Source: Nitrospira sp. (GTDB taxonomy: Bacteria; Nitrospirota; Nitrospiria; Nitrospirales; Nitrospiraceae). From it: 64,000 nucleotides of DNA. How positions within the stretch are numbered: position 1 is the stretch's first letter; each line of letters starts with the position of its first letter. Positions 46,956 to 57,038 of the stretch are shown one piece after another. The notes beneath the pieces were generated by a model. That model was not told the origin of the DNA, did not search any database, and saw only the letters and a list, made by a program, of their open reading frames with translations. The position numbers and the translations under genes are program-made. Location: assembly GCA_029194725.1 (NCBI GenBank), contig JARFXQ010000016.1, positions 1 to 64,000 on the forward strand, in the 5' to 3' direction.

Positions 46956-49900
46956 CTAGGCCGGCTGCAGATCGCCGAGCCTAACGGACACCAGCTTGGA
47001 CACCCCAGGCTCTTCCATCGTGACGCCGAAGAGGGAATCGGCTATGTTCATCGTCCGCTTATTGTGTGTGATGACGAGGAACTGCGCGTTCTGGGCCAGC
47101 TCTTTCAAGACTCCCGTGAACCGACCGATGTTTTCCTCATCCAGCGGGGCGTCGATTTCGTCCAACAAACAGAACGGCGTCGGCCTGATCAGAAAACTCG
47201 CAAACAGTAACGCCATCGCTGTGAGTGTCTTTTCTCCGCCCGACAGCATGGCGATGCTCTTCAGTCTCTTGCCGGGTGGTTGAGCCACAATTTCAATGCC
47301 CGGTTCCTGACTGCCGACCGGTTCACCGTTTTCCGGAGGCGGTTCATCGATCAACTGCAGTTCGGCCCGCCCACCGGGAAAGAATTGGCCGAAGACCTCG
47401 GTGAACCTCTGCTGCAATTCCTCGTACGTGGCCGCGAACATCTCCTTCGTCGTTCGATGAATCCGCTGAATAATCTCTTTGAGGGATGCAATCGAGGTCG
47501 ACAGATCCTGCTCCTGGGCGGATAAGAATTTGTGGCGATCCTCCAGCTCCTGGTGTTCACTGATGGCGGCTAGGTTGATCGGCCCCATACGATCCAACCG
47601 ATCACGCAGCTTCTGTAACTGCTCTTTCAACTCGGTGTCCGAGCGGTGTTCGGTCTCCTGCTCTGCCGCAGCGTCAGCCGAGGTCGCTGAGTCGTTCAAA
47701 TTCAACGAATTGTCGACCAGCGTCATTGGATCCAGCTGATACGTTCCCGACAACGTTCCTTCGACAGTGCTCAATTGCGTACGAACTTCCGCTCGTCGAA
47801 CCTCTCCCGTCATCCGAGCATCCCGAATGACTGAGATCGCTCGTCGCAATTCTTCCAGACCTGATTCAAGCCTGTGGCTCGTCGCCAGCTGTTGCGCCTG
47901 TCGTTCCTGAGCGGCGATCAATTCCCCCTTCACCCGCCCCGCGGTTCCTCCGAGTTCTTCGCAGAGGGCCTCCTGACGGGCTTGTTCTGTCTGGCTCTGC
48001 TCAATGAGTCCCTGCAAACCGTTCAGGTGCTCGCCCAATGCACCATGCCGATCTTCCGTCTCCTGAATCTGTTCTGCCACACGAGACCGGTTCAGTTGCT
48101 CATGTTCCCGCTTGGCTCGCAACCCTTCCGCGGTCAGCTTCGCCTCTGTCACACGTTCCTGGTGCGTTCTCATATTTTGATCGAGCAGCCCCAGCCGTTC
48201 GCGCACCCTTCCCAACATCGTTTCCTGCCCGCTCTTCTCAGCCAGCCACTGCCCCAATCGAGACTGGACCGAATGCGCTTCTTGTTCCAACCGCTGACCT
48301 TCGCTGATACCTTCTTGAATTTCCGTCTCCATCCCGGTGAGTCGATGATCAAGGTCGTTCAGCACATGCTGAAGTTTTTCTTCATCCTTCCGCAGCGACA
48401 GGTTCTGCATTTCAGCGTCACGAAGCGCATCGCCGAGTTGACGGTCCCGTTGGGTGAGCGACTGGATCTGGGCAACCACCATGTCTCGCTGTTGTTTGTG
48501 CCGCTCGAGCTCCGCGACAAGCAGGAGACGTTTGGCTTCAAGATCGATCACCTCTCGTCGTCGTTCGAGCAGACCCGGCGTGCCTTGAACCTGGCCACCT
48601 GTCACGATGCCGGATGCATCCACTACTTCACCATCCAGGGTCGCCAAGATGGGACCGTTCGGAGCGCTCCACGCTTGTTGCTCCCACAACTGCATCGCCT
48701 GGTCCAATGATCGAACAATGACGACGCGATCGAACAGCGAATCGCGAGCCGCCGTTCGGGCCGCGTCCGTTTGGACGAGATCCTTGGCAAGCCCGAGGAC
48801 GCCGGGCTGCGTTGCTATCGACGGCCACCAGTCATGAGCTCGCCCACCTTCCCATCGCGGGCGCTGCGGAATAAAGCTGCCTCGCCCCAATGCCTCCTCT
48901 TGAAGAAAACGGATCAACTGCCGCCCGACAGACGGTTCATCCACAAACCATCCTCGAACGCGCTCCCCCAGCACCGCCTCAACCGCCCGTTCCAGCCCTG
49001 ACGGGATCACCAGCCATTCAGCCACCGCATCCCGCACCCCGTCACAAGACTTCAGGGCGGGGCCTTGCTGAGTACCCTGCCGCCCGTAGCCCATCTCCTC
49101 ACGAACAACACTCTGTAGCGCCTCAAGACGCGAATCCATTCCCGCCAGCTCTTCCGAACGTCGTAGGATCACCTGATCCAACGACTGGAGGGCGCCGGTC
49201 GCTTGAGCGGCCTCCTCTTGCACAGTTCGTCGTTCCATCCGCAGTTGCGAAACAAGGCGATCCGCCTCTCCATATTCCTTGCGCAAAACCTCGTGGCGAT
49301 CGATCGCCGCTGCACGTTGGGTCTGCAGTTCATCTCGCTCCGACGACAAGCGAGTCCCGCGGCCTGCAAGATCTTCCATCCGCTGGGCCAATTGCGAGAG
49401 GCCTTGTTCTGTATTTGCGACAAGAACAGCCAGCTGCAGGACATCTTTGCGCCCTCGCTCCTCCTCTGCGACGGCCGCAGCTCGTTGGCGGAGCAAGCGC
49501 TCCATCTCCTCATCGAGTTCCCCGAGGGCGCGATCTCGTATCGCCATCTCCTCTTCGACCGATGTCAATGACGACTCGATGGTTTGAAGCGCGGCAGCCA
49601 GATTCTCCCGTGATCGGACCAGTTCTTCCAGCTCAGCCGATTCCTGTACCTGTTGTTGGCTGAACAGCAGCCCTCGGTTTCGTTCAACCTCCGCCGCGGT
49701 CAATGCCTGAGCCTGCTGTTGTTCGACAGCCGCCAGTTCTTCTCGAATCTTCTCGATGGAATCGGCGGTCGCAATCGCATCAAGCCTTGCCTGTTCGAGT
49801 TCCGCCGTGGACCGAGCCTGTTCGGCCGCCTTCTCAGATTCTTGTTGATCCAAATTCAGAACTTCAGTCTCCGCCTCCTGCAAGGACTGTCTCAATGCCT

Positions 49901-50636
49901 TGAATTCCCTCGTCAACAATGCCACTTCGATTCCGCGTGCCTCACCCTGCAAGGTCTGAAAAGTGCGCGCCTGACGAGCTTGACGCTCCAAAGAATTGAG
50001 CTGCTTCTTGACCTCCGCCACGATGTCTCGGACACGCAGGAGATTTTGTTGCGTCGCTTCGAGCTTCCGCAGCGCCTCGGCCTTTTGTTTCTTGTAACGG
50101 ACGATGCCAGCGGTCTCCTCGATCAGCTCGCGCCGGTCTTGTGGCGATGCATTCAAGATCTGATCGATCTGACCCTGAGCAATGACAGTATGTCCTTTAC
50201 TCCCCGCCCTGGTGTCGAGCAACAAGCTCCGTATATCCTTCAGCCGGCACTGAATTTTGTTGATGAGATACTCGCTCTCGCCGTTGCGGTACAAACGGCG
50301 GGTGATCATGATCTCATGCGCCTCAGTCAGCTCATTCGGAAGTCCAGAGCTCCCATCCAGTTTCATCACTGCGGGATCAAGCCCACCGATCACCAACGAC
50401 ACCTCCGCCATCCCCAAAGGCTTTCGGAGTTCGGTGCCGTTAAAAATGACGTCTTCCATCTTTTCGCTTCTGAGCGTCTTGGTGCTTTGCTCGCCCAACA
50501 CCCACAGGATGGCGTCGACGACGTTGCTCTTTCCGCTCCCATTCGGCCCAACGATCGCGGTAACTCCCTCAGGAAACTCGATTTTGGCTTCCGCGAACGA
50601 CTTGAAACCCAACATGTTCAACGATTTCAAATGCAT
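46956..50636 (-). CDS. smc: Chromosome segregation protein SMC
   Basis: This 1226-residue SMC ATPase is the core of bacterial condensin. The N-terminal head has the Walker A GPNGSGKSNVVDAILWVLGEQS. Two long coiled-coil arms flank a hinge at about 520-690 (GVRDAVAEWLVIPSGLERAVEAVLG, GGQVQGTPGLLERRREVI). The C-terminal head carries the signature MLSGGEKTLTAMALLFA and Walker B FCLLDEIDAPLDEENIGRF. The C-terminal His-loop segment FLVITHNKRTM is present. It appears monocistronic, with a promoter expected in the 177 bases to ispH. Confidence 0.96.
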   Translation of the reverse strand: MHLKSLNMLGFKSFAEAKIEFPEGVTAIVGPNGSGKSNVVDAILWVLGEQSTKTLRSEKMEDVIFNGTELRKPLGMAEVSLVIGGLDPAVMKLDGSSGLPNELTEAHEIMITRRLYRNGESEYLINKIQCRLKDIRSLLLDTRAGSKGHTVIAQGQIDQILNASPQDRRELIEETAGIVRYKKQKAEALRKLEATQQNLLRVRDIVAEVKKQLNSLERQARQARTFQTLQGEARGIEVALLTREFKALRQSLQEAETEVLNLDQQESEKAAEQARSTAELEQARLDAIATADSIEKIREELAAVEQQQAQALTAAEVERNRGLLFSQQQVQESAELEELVRSRENLAAALQTIESSLTSVEEEMAIRDRALGELDEEMERLLRQRAAAVAEEERGRKDVLQLAVLVANTEQGLSQLAQRMEDLAGRGTRLSSERDELQTQRAAAIDRHEVLRKEYGEADRLVSQLRMERRTVQEEAAQATGALQSLDQVILRRSEELAGMDSRLEALQSVVREEMGYGRQGTQQGPALKSCDGVRDAVAEWLVIPSGLERAVEAVLGERVRGWFVDEPSVGRQLIRFLQEEALGRGSFIPQRPRWEGGRAHDWWPSIATQPGVLGLAKDLVQTDAARTAARDSLFDRVVIVRSLDQAMQLWEQQAWSAPNGPILATLDGEVVDASGIVTGGQVQGTPGLLERRREVIDLEAKRLLLVAELERHKQQRDMVVAQIQSLTQRDRQLGDALRDAEMQNLSLRKDEEKLQHVLNDLDHRLTGMETEIQEGISEGQRLEQEAHSVQSRLGQWLAEKSGQETMLGRVRERLGLLDQNMRTHQERVTEAKLTAEGLRAKREHEQLNRSRVAEQIQETEDRHGALGEHLNGLQGLIEQSQTEQARQEALCEELGGTAGRVKGELIAAQERQAQQLATSHRLESGLEELRRAISVIRDARMTGEVRRAEVRTQLSTVEGTLSGTYQLDPMTLVDNSLNLNDSATSADAAAEQETEHRSDTELKEQLQKLRDRLDRMGPINLAAISEHQELEDRHKFLSAQEQDLSTSIASLKEIIQRIHRTTKEMFAATYEELQQRFTEVFGQFFPGGRAELQLIDEPPPENGEPVGSQEPGIEIVAQPPGKRLKSIAMLSGGEKTLTAMALLFASFLIRPTPFCLLDEIDAPLDEENIGRFTGVLKELAQNAQFLVITHNKRTMNIADSLFGVTMEEPGVSKLVSVRLGDLQPA

Positions 50637-50813
50637 CGGCTCACCTTAAAATTACGAACAGGCGCAGCGCACTTTCCAAGAATTACGAACCGGTGGTCCT
50701 TGTACCACAATGGTTTTGAGAAATCAAAATAAACCACATTCCATAGTGGAATAAATGATATGGCCCTACAGCATATAGAGCCATTTGGGGATATATACGG
50801 ATGAGAACGCCAG

Positions 50814-51776
50814 CTATCCGGCAATGCTGGCTACCGGCTTCTTCGAGGACTCTATCTGGACGAGTTCCTTCGGCAGGAGGAATTCGACATCTTCCTCGAT
50901 CACCGTGAGTTCTTCAACATCGGACGGTTCCGAGGCTCTCAGGAACGCGACTACTTCCGTAACCAGAATTTCCGGGGCCGAGGCACCGGCTGCAATCCCG
51001 ACTGCCTCGGCCTCTTGCAGCCACGCGGGATCGATGTCGGCGGCTGAATCGATGAGGTAAGAAGGAATCCCGCACTGTTCTCCCAGTTCGCGCAGACGAT
51101 TGGAATTGGAGCTGTTCGGTGACCCGATGACCAGAATGACGTCCACCAAACGAGACAATTCTTTAACGGCATTCTGCCGGTTTTGCGTCGCATAGCAGAT
51201 GTCTTCTTGGTGCGGCCCCTTGATGTTCGGAAACCGCTTATGCAATGCGCCCACAATGTCTCGACATTCATCCACACTCAACGTCGTCTGTGTGACATAC
51301 GAGAGGTTGACGGTGTTGTCCACTCTCAATTCTTCGACATCTTTGACCGAGGACACCAAGTGAAACTTGTCCGGGATCTGCCCTAGCGTACCGATCACTT
51401 CCGGATGGCCGGCGTGACCAATGAGGATCAGATCGTATCCCTGTGTATAATCGCGGTTCACTTCGTTGTGAACCTTGATCACGAGCGGACAAGTCGCGTC
51501 GATCACGTGCAGACGACGCTGATTCGCTTCTTCCCAGACCGACTTGGCCACGCCATGTGCGCTGAAGATCACAACGGACCCTTCCGGGACTTCGTTCAAC
51601 TCTTCTACGAAGACTGCGCCCTTTTGTCGGAGCGAATTCACGACATGGCGGCTATGGACGATCTCATGACGAACATAAATCGGTGCCCCATATTTCTTAA
51701 GAGACAGATCCACGATATCGATCGCCCGATCGACACCGGCGCAAAATCCACGGGGATTGGCGAGATAAATCTTCAT
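50814..51776 (-). CDS. ispH: 4-hydroxy-3-methylbut-2-enyl diphosphate reductase
   Basis: This 320-residue iron-sulfur enzyme performs the last step of the methylerythritol phosphate isoprenoid pathway. The three cluster Cys are visible: Cys12 in [13 protein letters not shown], one near 96 in [13 protein letters not shown], and one near 195 in [11 protein letters not shown]. Substrate residues [24 protein letters not shown] and [11 protein letters not shown] are intact. A short acidic C-terminal extension ([21 protein letters not shown]) is typical for longer members. Confidence 0.95.
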   Translation of the reverse strand: MKIYLANPRGFCAGVDRAIDIVDLSLKKYGAPIYVRHEIVHSRHVVNSLRQKGAVFVEELNEVPEGSVVIFSAHGVAKSVWEEANQRRLHVIDATCPLVIKVHNEVNRDYTQGYDLILIGHAGHPEVIGTLGQIPDKFHLVSSVKDVEELRVDNTVNLSYVTQTTLSVDECRDIVGALHKRFPNIKGPHQEDICYATQNRQNAVKELSRLVDVILVIGSPNSSNSNRLRELGEQCGIPSYLIDSAADIDPAWLQEAEAVGIAAGASAPEILVTEVVAFLRASEPSDVEELTVIEEDVEFLLPKELVQIESSKKPVASIAG

Positions 51777-51896
51777 AGTCGTCGTAGCTCCTTCGGCCAG
51801 GCTCTACAATGGTCCTACTGTCAACGTAACTGGTCACGATACGTGAGAATAAGGTGACTCGTCAACAGAATTGCTCCCACTGCCGCGCCAAACGCC

Positions 51897-51926
51897 TTGC
51901 TCCCATGGATGGTACAACAATATGAT
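51897..51926 (+). promoter_or_regulatory. Likely promoter of the HigA-type gene
   Basis: TTGCTC (51897-51902) and TATGAT (51921-51926) form a sigma70-like pair with an 18-bp spacer. They end 17 bases before the ATG at 51944. A CGGAG ribosome site (51934-51938) lies between. Such a compact arrangement makes it likely that the antitoxin-type gene has its own promoter. Confidence 0.5.
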
Positions 51927-51943
51927 GATGGCTCGGAGAAACT

Positions 51944-52303
51944 ATGATCATTACGCAGATCAGATCAAAGCGAGACTACGAACGAGCGCTGCGACGTATC
52001 GAAGAGCTGATGGATGCCAAGCCAAGGACCAAAGCCGGAGATGAGCTCGACGTGCTTACCACACTCGTCGAAGCCTATGAAGCCAAGCACTACGCCGTTT
52101 GCCCTCCAGATCCCGTAGAAGCCATCAAATTTAGGATGGATCAACTTGACATGACCCGCAAAGATCTGGAAGCGATACTCGGTGGGCGCGGGAGAGTGTC
52201 TGAAATCTTGACGAGAAAACAGGCCCTTTCGTTAGAAATGATCCGCCGGTTGCATAGAAAACTCCGCATACCATTGGAAAGCCTCATCGGCACCGCCGCG
52301 TAA
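51944..52303 (+). CDS. Solitary HigA-type antitoxin/regulator
   Basis: This 119-residue protein has the HigA pattern. The N-terminal half reads DYERALRRIEELMDAKP, then GDELDVLTTLVEAYEAKH and PPDPVEAIKFRMDQL. A C-terminal helix-turn-helix (MTRKDLEAILGGRGRVSEIL, ALSLEMIRRLHRKLRIP) follows. Known relatives neutralise HigB mRNA interferases and repress their own operon. The 167 bases upstream hold no HigB-like coding sequence, and downstream are only repeats. It is therefore an orphan and may act as a stand-alone regulator or as a remnant. Confidence 0.85.
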   Translation: MIITQIRSKRDYERALRRIEELMDAKPRTKAGDELDVLTTLVEAYEAKHYAVCPPDPVEAIKFRMDQLDMTRKDLEAILGGRGRVSEILTRKQALSLEMIRRLHRKLRIPLESLIGTAA

Positions 52304-52383
52304 ACTAGCTCCGATCGAATTGCCTCACACTATTATCATTTCATCGAGCCGCGTTCGCAGGCTGCGGAAAAACCCTTCTTTCA

Positions 52384-52536
52384 TCCTTCGAAAGCCTCAG
52401 GGCGAGCGGAGTGGTCATTGAGTTTACTGAGGTTTTCCGTTCGTGGTGAGCTTGTCGAACCATGAACGGACTGAAGAAATGACACGCCCTTCGAGAGGCC
52501 TGTTCTGAGCTTGTCGAAGAACTCAGGGCGAACGGA
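52384..52536. repeat. Cluster of GAGCTTGTCGAA-type dispersed repeats
   Basis: Three related units follow each other: 52384-52411 (degenerate), 52437-52470 (CCGTTCGTGG, then GAGCTTGTCGAACC, then GAACGG, folding back on itself) and 52488-52536. Further degenerate units are at 58504-58583. Sequences of this kind, with TTCGACAAGCTCAGG as the reverse reading, occur as dispersed palindromic units in many genomes. The rest of the 52304-52614 interval shows no gene. Confidence 0.75.
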
Positions 52537-52614
52537 TGAGGACGCAACACCCTTGAAAACTGCACTCGCCCGGCGGAATCGGAGGCAAAGGGTAAAAGAA
52601 CAAAGGGCACAGGG

Positions 52615-53379
52615 TTAGGACTCAAGGTCCTGGGCAAGACGGAAGCCGATGTCGCTGTCCCGGGCGCCGGCGAAGCTCCAGTCCCGGTCTGACGCACGCA
52701 AGTCCACCGGCAGGGTGGTCCAGGACCCGCCCCGGATCACGCGCCCGCCGCCAACTTTGTCGATAGGCATTGCCTCCGGTCGATCGGGATTGTCGTACTC
52801 GTTCAGGCACCACTCCCGGACATTGCCTGCCATATCATGCACACCTTGCTCTGTAGTTCCCTGTGGATACATCCCGACAGACGTTGTTCGGTTCCGTCGG
52901 CTTTCGGTGCTATTGGACCGGGAACCATCCCACTCGCCTTCCCACGGGTACTCGCGCTGTGGATCCCCTCCTATCGCTGCCTGCTGCCATTCCCATTCGG
53001 CGGGAAGACGAATGTTGGTTTCGGTCTTGGCACTAGGCCACCGACAAAAGGCAACGGCTTCGTACCAGGAAACCGTCTCTCGCGGACAATTGGCCTCTCG
53101 CCATGACGGCTTTCCAGCTTCCTTACTCTGCTCGATATCCTTCCACCACTCCTTGTTTCGATACCCGTCCTCGGCATTGAGAAACGCCTCGAACTGTTCA
53201 TTGGTCACAGGATATTTGGCCATACGGAAGGGTTTGACCTTGAAGAAGTGATTGAAATCCTCCAATCTCACCTGCCCTCCAGGGATATCGATCCACTTGA
53301 TGTCGGGCACACCGTCCTTTACCCCGACGCCGATCCGCGCATCGCCAAACTCGGCGAGTTTCTGGCCAATCAACAGCCG
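52615..53379 (-). pseudogene. SUMF1/FGE-like domain, C-terminal part of a broken STAND protein
   Basis: The product reads LIGQKLAEFGDARIGVG, the usual linker between an nSTAND domain and a SUMF1 domain. The formylglycine-generating-enzyme-like fold follows (PFRMAKYPVTNEQFEAFL, PRETVSWYEAVAFCRW, RLPAEWEWQQAA, GNVREWCLNEYD, RVIRGGSW, GFRLAQ). It is in the same frame as the nSTAND part upstream, separated only by one TGA at 53380-53382. The TTG at 53371-53373 could act as a new start, but no ribosome site supports it. In such proteins this domain is usually a sensor or binding module rather than an enzyme. Confidence 0.82.
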
Positions 53380-54738
53380 TCACTGATGGGAGAGCTCTTT
53401 ATGATTCAACTTTGTTATCAACACCTCTTGAGGTCTCAAAAACCGCCACAACTCTGGAGAGATACTCTTCCCGAACCGCTGGACCGCCGCGAGAACCTTC
53501 TCGGCACGTGAACCAAGCCACAGCTCTTGTGGGTTGTCGCCACCCTTTTGCCACCTCCGTGCTTCCTCTTCCGCTTGTTCGATATCACGCAGGGCTTCCC
53601 CGCTCTTGTCGATCCAGTCCATGAGTTTGGGCCACGCTGTAAACAGCTTTTCATGGGCGACCTCGACAATGACCCCTTGTCCAGGCTCGCTCGTGACCAA
53701 GACGCGGCAATCTTGCCCTGCCAATGCGTCGATGAGCTGCACAGCAGCCGGATTTGAACTGAACGTCGAAACAGCCGCGCGGCGTCTTGTCGGCGGGCGC
53801 TCTCGCTCGACATGCACGAGTTCGGCAAAGGCGTGGTCGAACGATCCGTGCACCTCATCCTCCAAGCCGGACAAGACATCATTTGCCTTCGTCGCAATCG
53901 CACCGACCACTCCCCCGATGTCCTCATACGCCTCCATGGTAAACATGCGGTCCTTTCGCCTCTCAAAGAGTTGCTTGAGGGCATACTCGACGAGTGCCAG
54001 GTTCCCCGGCTCTTGCCCGGTGTCCTGCAAAATCCGCTCGACAAGCCCTGGCTCAAACGTATATCCGGTGGCATCAGCCGGCTTCTCGATCATATCCTGC
54101 ATCATGCGTGGCGACACGGGGCCCAGATGATACCGGTAGGGGCTATTGAGGAGCTTCAGCGTTGATTCATACGTTTCCAGTTTTCCGAGAAATTCGCTGC
54201 GGATGGTGGCGACGACCATGAGTCGGTTAGCTGAGTCCTGTGCCGTACCGATCAGTTGCTCAAGAAACGTCTGAATGTCCGGCTCTTTGAAGTCACTCGT
54301 GAACAACTCCTCCATCTGATCGATGAAGAGGATTAATTCCTGGCCTTGGCTCAGATGCTGAGCTAAGAGAGCTCGAAGCGTGGAACTTTTGTCCGTCAAT
54401 CGCGGCCGAGCGGAGAGTTCGAGCGCATCTTTCAGTCCTCGGGCAAGCGCACCACCAGGTGTGTCGCCATCGCTCGGCTGGATTCGCTGCCATATCCATT
54501 GTGCATTTCCTATCAATCGCCCTTGTTTGGTGACTGCCTGCCACACTCCTGCGGCAACCACTGACGATTTCCCCGACCCAGACGCCCCGATCACGAGCAG
54601 CGCACGTCCTCCCGGCTCGCTCATTTTGCCGATCAACTCATCCACTTCGCGATCCCGCCCGAAGAACAGGGGCGCATAGTCCTGGTTAAAGCACAGCAAC
54701 CCACGATAGGGCGATTTGCCGTCGGGCCAGTCGATCGC
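53380..54738 (-). pseudogene. nSTAND1-type NTPase domain of a broken conflict-type protein
   Basis: The frame reads SPYRGLLCFNQDYAPLFFGRDREVDEL, then Walker A VIGASGSGKSSVVAAGVW and Walker B ELILFIDQMEELFTSD. A helical region with SPYRYHLGPVSPRMM and GNLALVEYALKQLF follows. The winged-helix-type end is FLRPQEVLITKL. This is the novel-STAND1 module, a signalling NTPase found in bacterial defence and programmed-death proteins. A one-base deletion near 54740 separates it from the DUF4062 part and a TGA at 53380-53382 from the SUMF1 part. The start at 54699 is not convincing. Confidence 0.85.
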
Positions 54739-54739
54739 T

Positions 54740-54960
54740 TAATCTTTTCTGGCTCAGACTGGCCTCCGTTCTTCTTTGCAAGCCAGCGGGTCAGGGCACT
54801 CGTCACGTCAACGGAGCGAGGGTCATCGGTAAAGCATTTCACTCCGTGCTTCTTGATAAGGCTGCGACGCCATGTCTCCAGGGCAGGATCTTCTTTCTGT
54901 TCATCGTATTTCGCCCACCACTTGGCATCGTCATCGAGCAAAAAAACCAAGGGGTCTACT
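54740..54960 (-). pseudogene. DUF4062-like domain, 5' remnant of the same STAND gene
   Basis: About 73 codons directly inside the IS4-family end read FGVDPLVFLLDDDAKWW, then a block with LIKKHGVKCFTDDPRSVD and a closing ALTRWLAKK. This is the second half of a DUF4062 domain, which commonly stands before an nSTAND1 module. The first half of the domain is missing. On the far side of the IS there is no continuation, so the insertion was accompanied by loss of the gene's 5' end. Confidence 0.72.
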
Positions 54961-56475
54961 CCGAATGGCACTTACTTAAGCTTCTTGGGATGGCCATATT
55001 TCCGGACGTCCTTTCTGGCGATCGCACGGGGCTTGATGAGTAGTGGGTAGGGTTTTGGTCGTCGCTTGATGGCCCTGGGTTCCATACGGCCTAACCGGTT
55101 GCCTACGCGCTGCTGAGTGATCAGGACCAACAGGCCATACGGCAGCTCATCATGATCGATGCCAGAGCCATGATGAGTCCAAGCGTTCCAGAGTTGCAGG
55201 GTGTGCTTGAAACTGAGTTGGCGTGGCAGCCAGTCGGTGAGGAATGCCGCTTGAGCCATCATCACCCGAAGAAGATTGTAGGCCAACAGATGGATCCAGA
55301 TCTCCTTGATGGCCATGGTTGGGGTCTGACAGCTCAACTGCTCCATGCCTAAGGTGCTCTTGATGTTGCGCAGATCGAGCTCGACATGCCATCGGCTTCG
55401 AAACAGGGCCTTCAAGGCGGACTTGTGCGTGTCCTTGGGGCACAGCAGCGTCGTCACCAGGATTTTGCCGCCGGTGCGCAGTTCCCGTACCATCAGCGTC
55501 GCGGGTGCCTGATCGTAGGCCGCCTGAGTCATCCAGTCAGGTTTGCTGGTCGGCTTGTGCAGCACGATCAGATGGTCGCGCGGCCCCAATCGCTGACCGC
55601 ACCGAAAGTCGGTCCGGCGTTGGCGCGCCCCGTATTGTTCAAAGACCGCATCAATGCCCCGTGTGCGCAAGGTGCACAACAGAAAATACGTCGCGTAAAA
55701 GGCATCGCCTATGAGCAGGTCCCCAGGCTCCAACGTATCGAGTATTGAACGGAGGAGGGTCTGTTCATCGCCGCCCTTTCCCTGATAGCGGCCGATGGCG
55801 GCATGAAGCATCGCCCCGCTCCCAAGACACAGCATGCCCACCACCCGGCACAAGGGGAACCCCAGGCCGGGCTTCTGACTCTGCGGTTGTGGATAGGCCG
55901 CCTGATTGGCGGGCGTGTCCGGCATGACCACGGTCGTGCCGTCCACCAGCCGTACCGGACGACCCCGCCAACGCCAGGGCTCAGGAGCCTGTGCGGTGAG
56001 CCGTCGCCCAGTCTGTCGCACCAGAGTGGAGAGCATCTCCGTCGGCAAGCGTTGTCGAGCACGACAATATGCCCCGGTATGCGTACTGCAACGCGGCAGG
56101 CCTCGGGTCACGCGCTTGACGGCTGTGTCGTTGACGACGTTCTGACATGACCGATCCGCACTGAGCGCCTGTGCGAGAAACATCGACAGCGTCTCGGTTG
56201 GGGGAATAACCGTTTCCGATGCTGCGGCACCAGCGACTCGACCTCATCCAACAACTCAGGGTGTGTCAACAGGTTGAAGAACGTATCCGCATCGCTGCGG
56301 TGGATATGACTGCGAATGCGTCGTTGTTGCTGTGCACGCGGGCTATGCTTCGGATGCATTCAGGCTCGCTCCTCGGGTGAAAGGTCGATGGGTGTTTGGG
56401 CCTCCTACCGTATCACTGGAATCAGCCTTTTGTGCGGCACATCACCTATGTAGCCGTTAAGTAAGTGCCATTCGG
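54961..56475 (-). mobile_element. IS4-family insertion sequence
   Basis: Perfect 19-bp inverted repeats, CCGAATGGCACTTACTTAA at 54961-54979 and its complement at 56457-56475, bound a 1515-bp element. The transposase stop codon lies within the left repeat. No clear target duplication is seen in the flanks (TCTACT before, GTCGGA after), which agrees with loss of the adjoining part of the STAND gene. Confidence 0.88.
54972..56359 (-). CDS. IS4-family transposase, split by a one-base frame change
   Basis: The first frame starts at 56357-56359 (MHPKHSPRAQQQRRIRSHIH, then FFNLLTHPELLDEVESLVPQ). At the five-C run near 56205-56209 the frame must move back one base to continue as PTETLSMFLAQALSADRSCQ. 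The DDE parts follow: VRLVDGTTVVMPDT, LLIGDAFYATYF, and RWHVELDLRNIKSTLGME as the YREK-type glutamate region. Joined, the product would be about 462 residues. A C-run slip can be programmed, but a plain deletion is equally possible. The second frame alone encodes about 403 residues. Confidence 0.82.
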
Positions 56476-56630
56476 GTCGGATACCTTTATTTGCCTCTCT
56501 CATTCTTGGTTGTAGCATTGAACACACCAGTCCTCTGGTGTGCTGACCTTTAAAAAGGAAGGGCGCGTGCAAGCAAAGAAGGAGCACCCCGGTACCGAAA
56601 CGAGGCACCGCGTTGGGCAGGACCGGTCTG

Positions 56631-57038
56631 CTAGTCCGGCACGATGATGAAGCGGCCAAGCTTGGCAGGGCGGTAGACTTCGAAGTCCCGGCGATCGAGT
56701 GTAAAGACTCGTCGGATTCTCTCCCGCTCTCCCACCGCGACCAATGCGGCATCGGCGAGGTCCATCGGAAGATCGCGGTATTTCTTCATCAGCTCTCTCA
56801 TTCTCGAGAGATCCCGCTCATCAAGCGTCGCCAATTCGACGACGCCTCGGTCCACCATCTCCCACAAGGCCTCTTGCGCTTTCCAGGAGAAACTCAGCAA
56901 ATACATCGCCTCGGTCAATGCAGGCCATACGGTACACAATGACTCGGTGAGGGACCGCAACACCTGGACGCAGCGGGCATGATACGCATCGTCTTTATGG
57001 ATGAGGGCGATGAGCGGCCCGGCATCCACCAGCATCAT
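56631..57038 (-). CDS. PIN-domain ribonuclease toxin (VapC type)
   Basis: This 135-residue PIN protein has the acidic residues of the metal site at expected places: Asp5 in MLVDAGPLIAL, a Glu near 43 in PALTEAMYLL, an Asp near 95 in DLPMDLADAALVAV, and Asp in FTLDRRDFEVY. VapC-type toxins cut RNA and are held by a cognate antitoxin. The start codon overlaps the end of a damaged antitoxin-like frame, as in normal vapBC pairs. The toxin itself looks intact. Confidence 0.85.
   Translation of the reverse strand: MMLVDAGPLIALIHKDDAYHARCVQVLRSLTESLCTVWPALTEAMYLLSFSWKAQEALWEMVDRGVVELATLDERDLSRMRELMKKYRDLPMDLADAALVAVGERERIRRVFTLDRRDFEVYRPAKLGRFIIVPD

Noticed and set aside
49653..50732. Plus-strand open frame of 359 codons opposite smc
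   Set aside because: It is the antisense of the SMC coiled coil and head. The Leu/Gln/Phe-rich product has no domain.
56405..56752. Minus-strand open frame overlapping the PIN gene end and the IS4 right end
   Set aside because: It crosses the IS boundary and the toxin 3' end in another frame and shows no domain.
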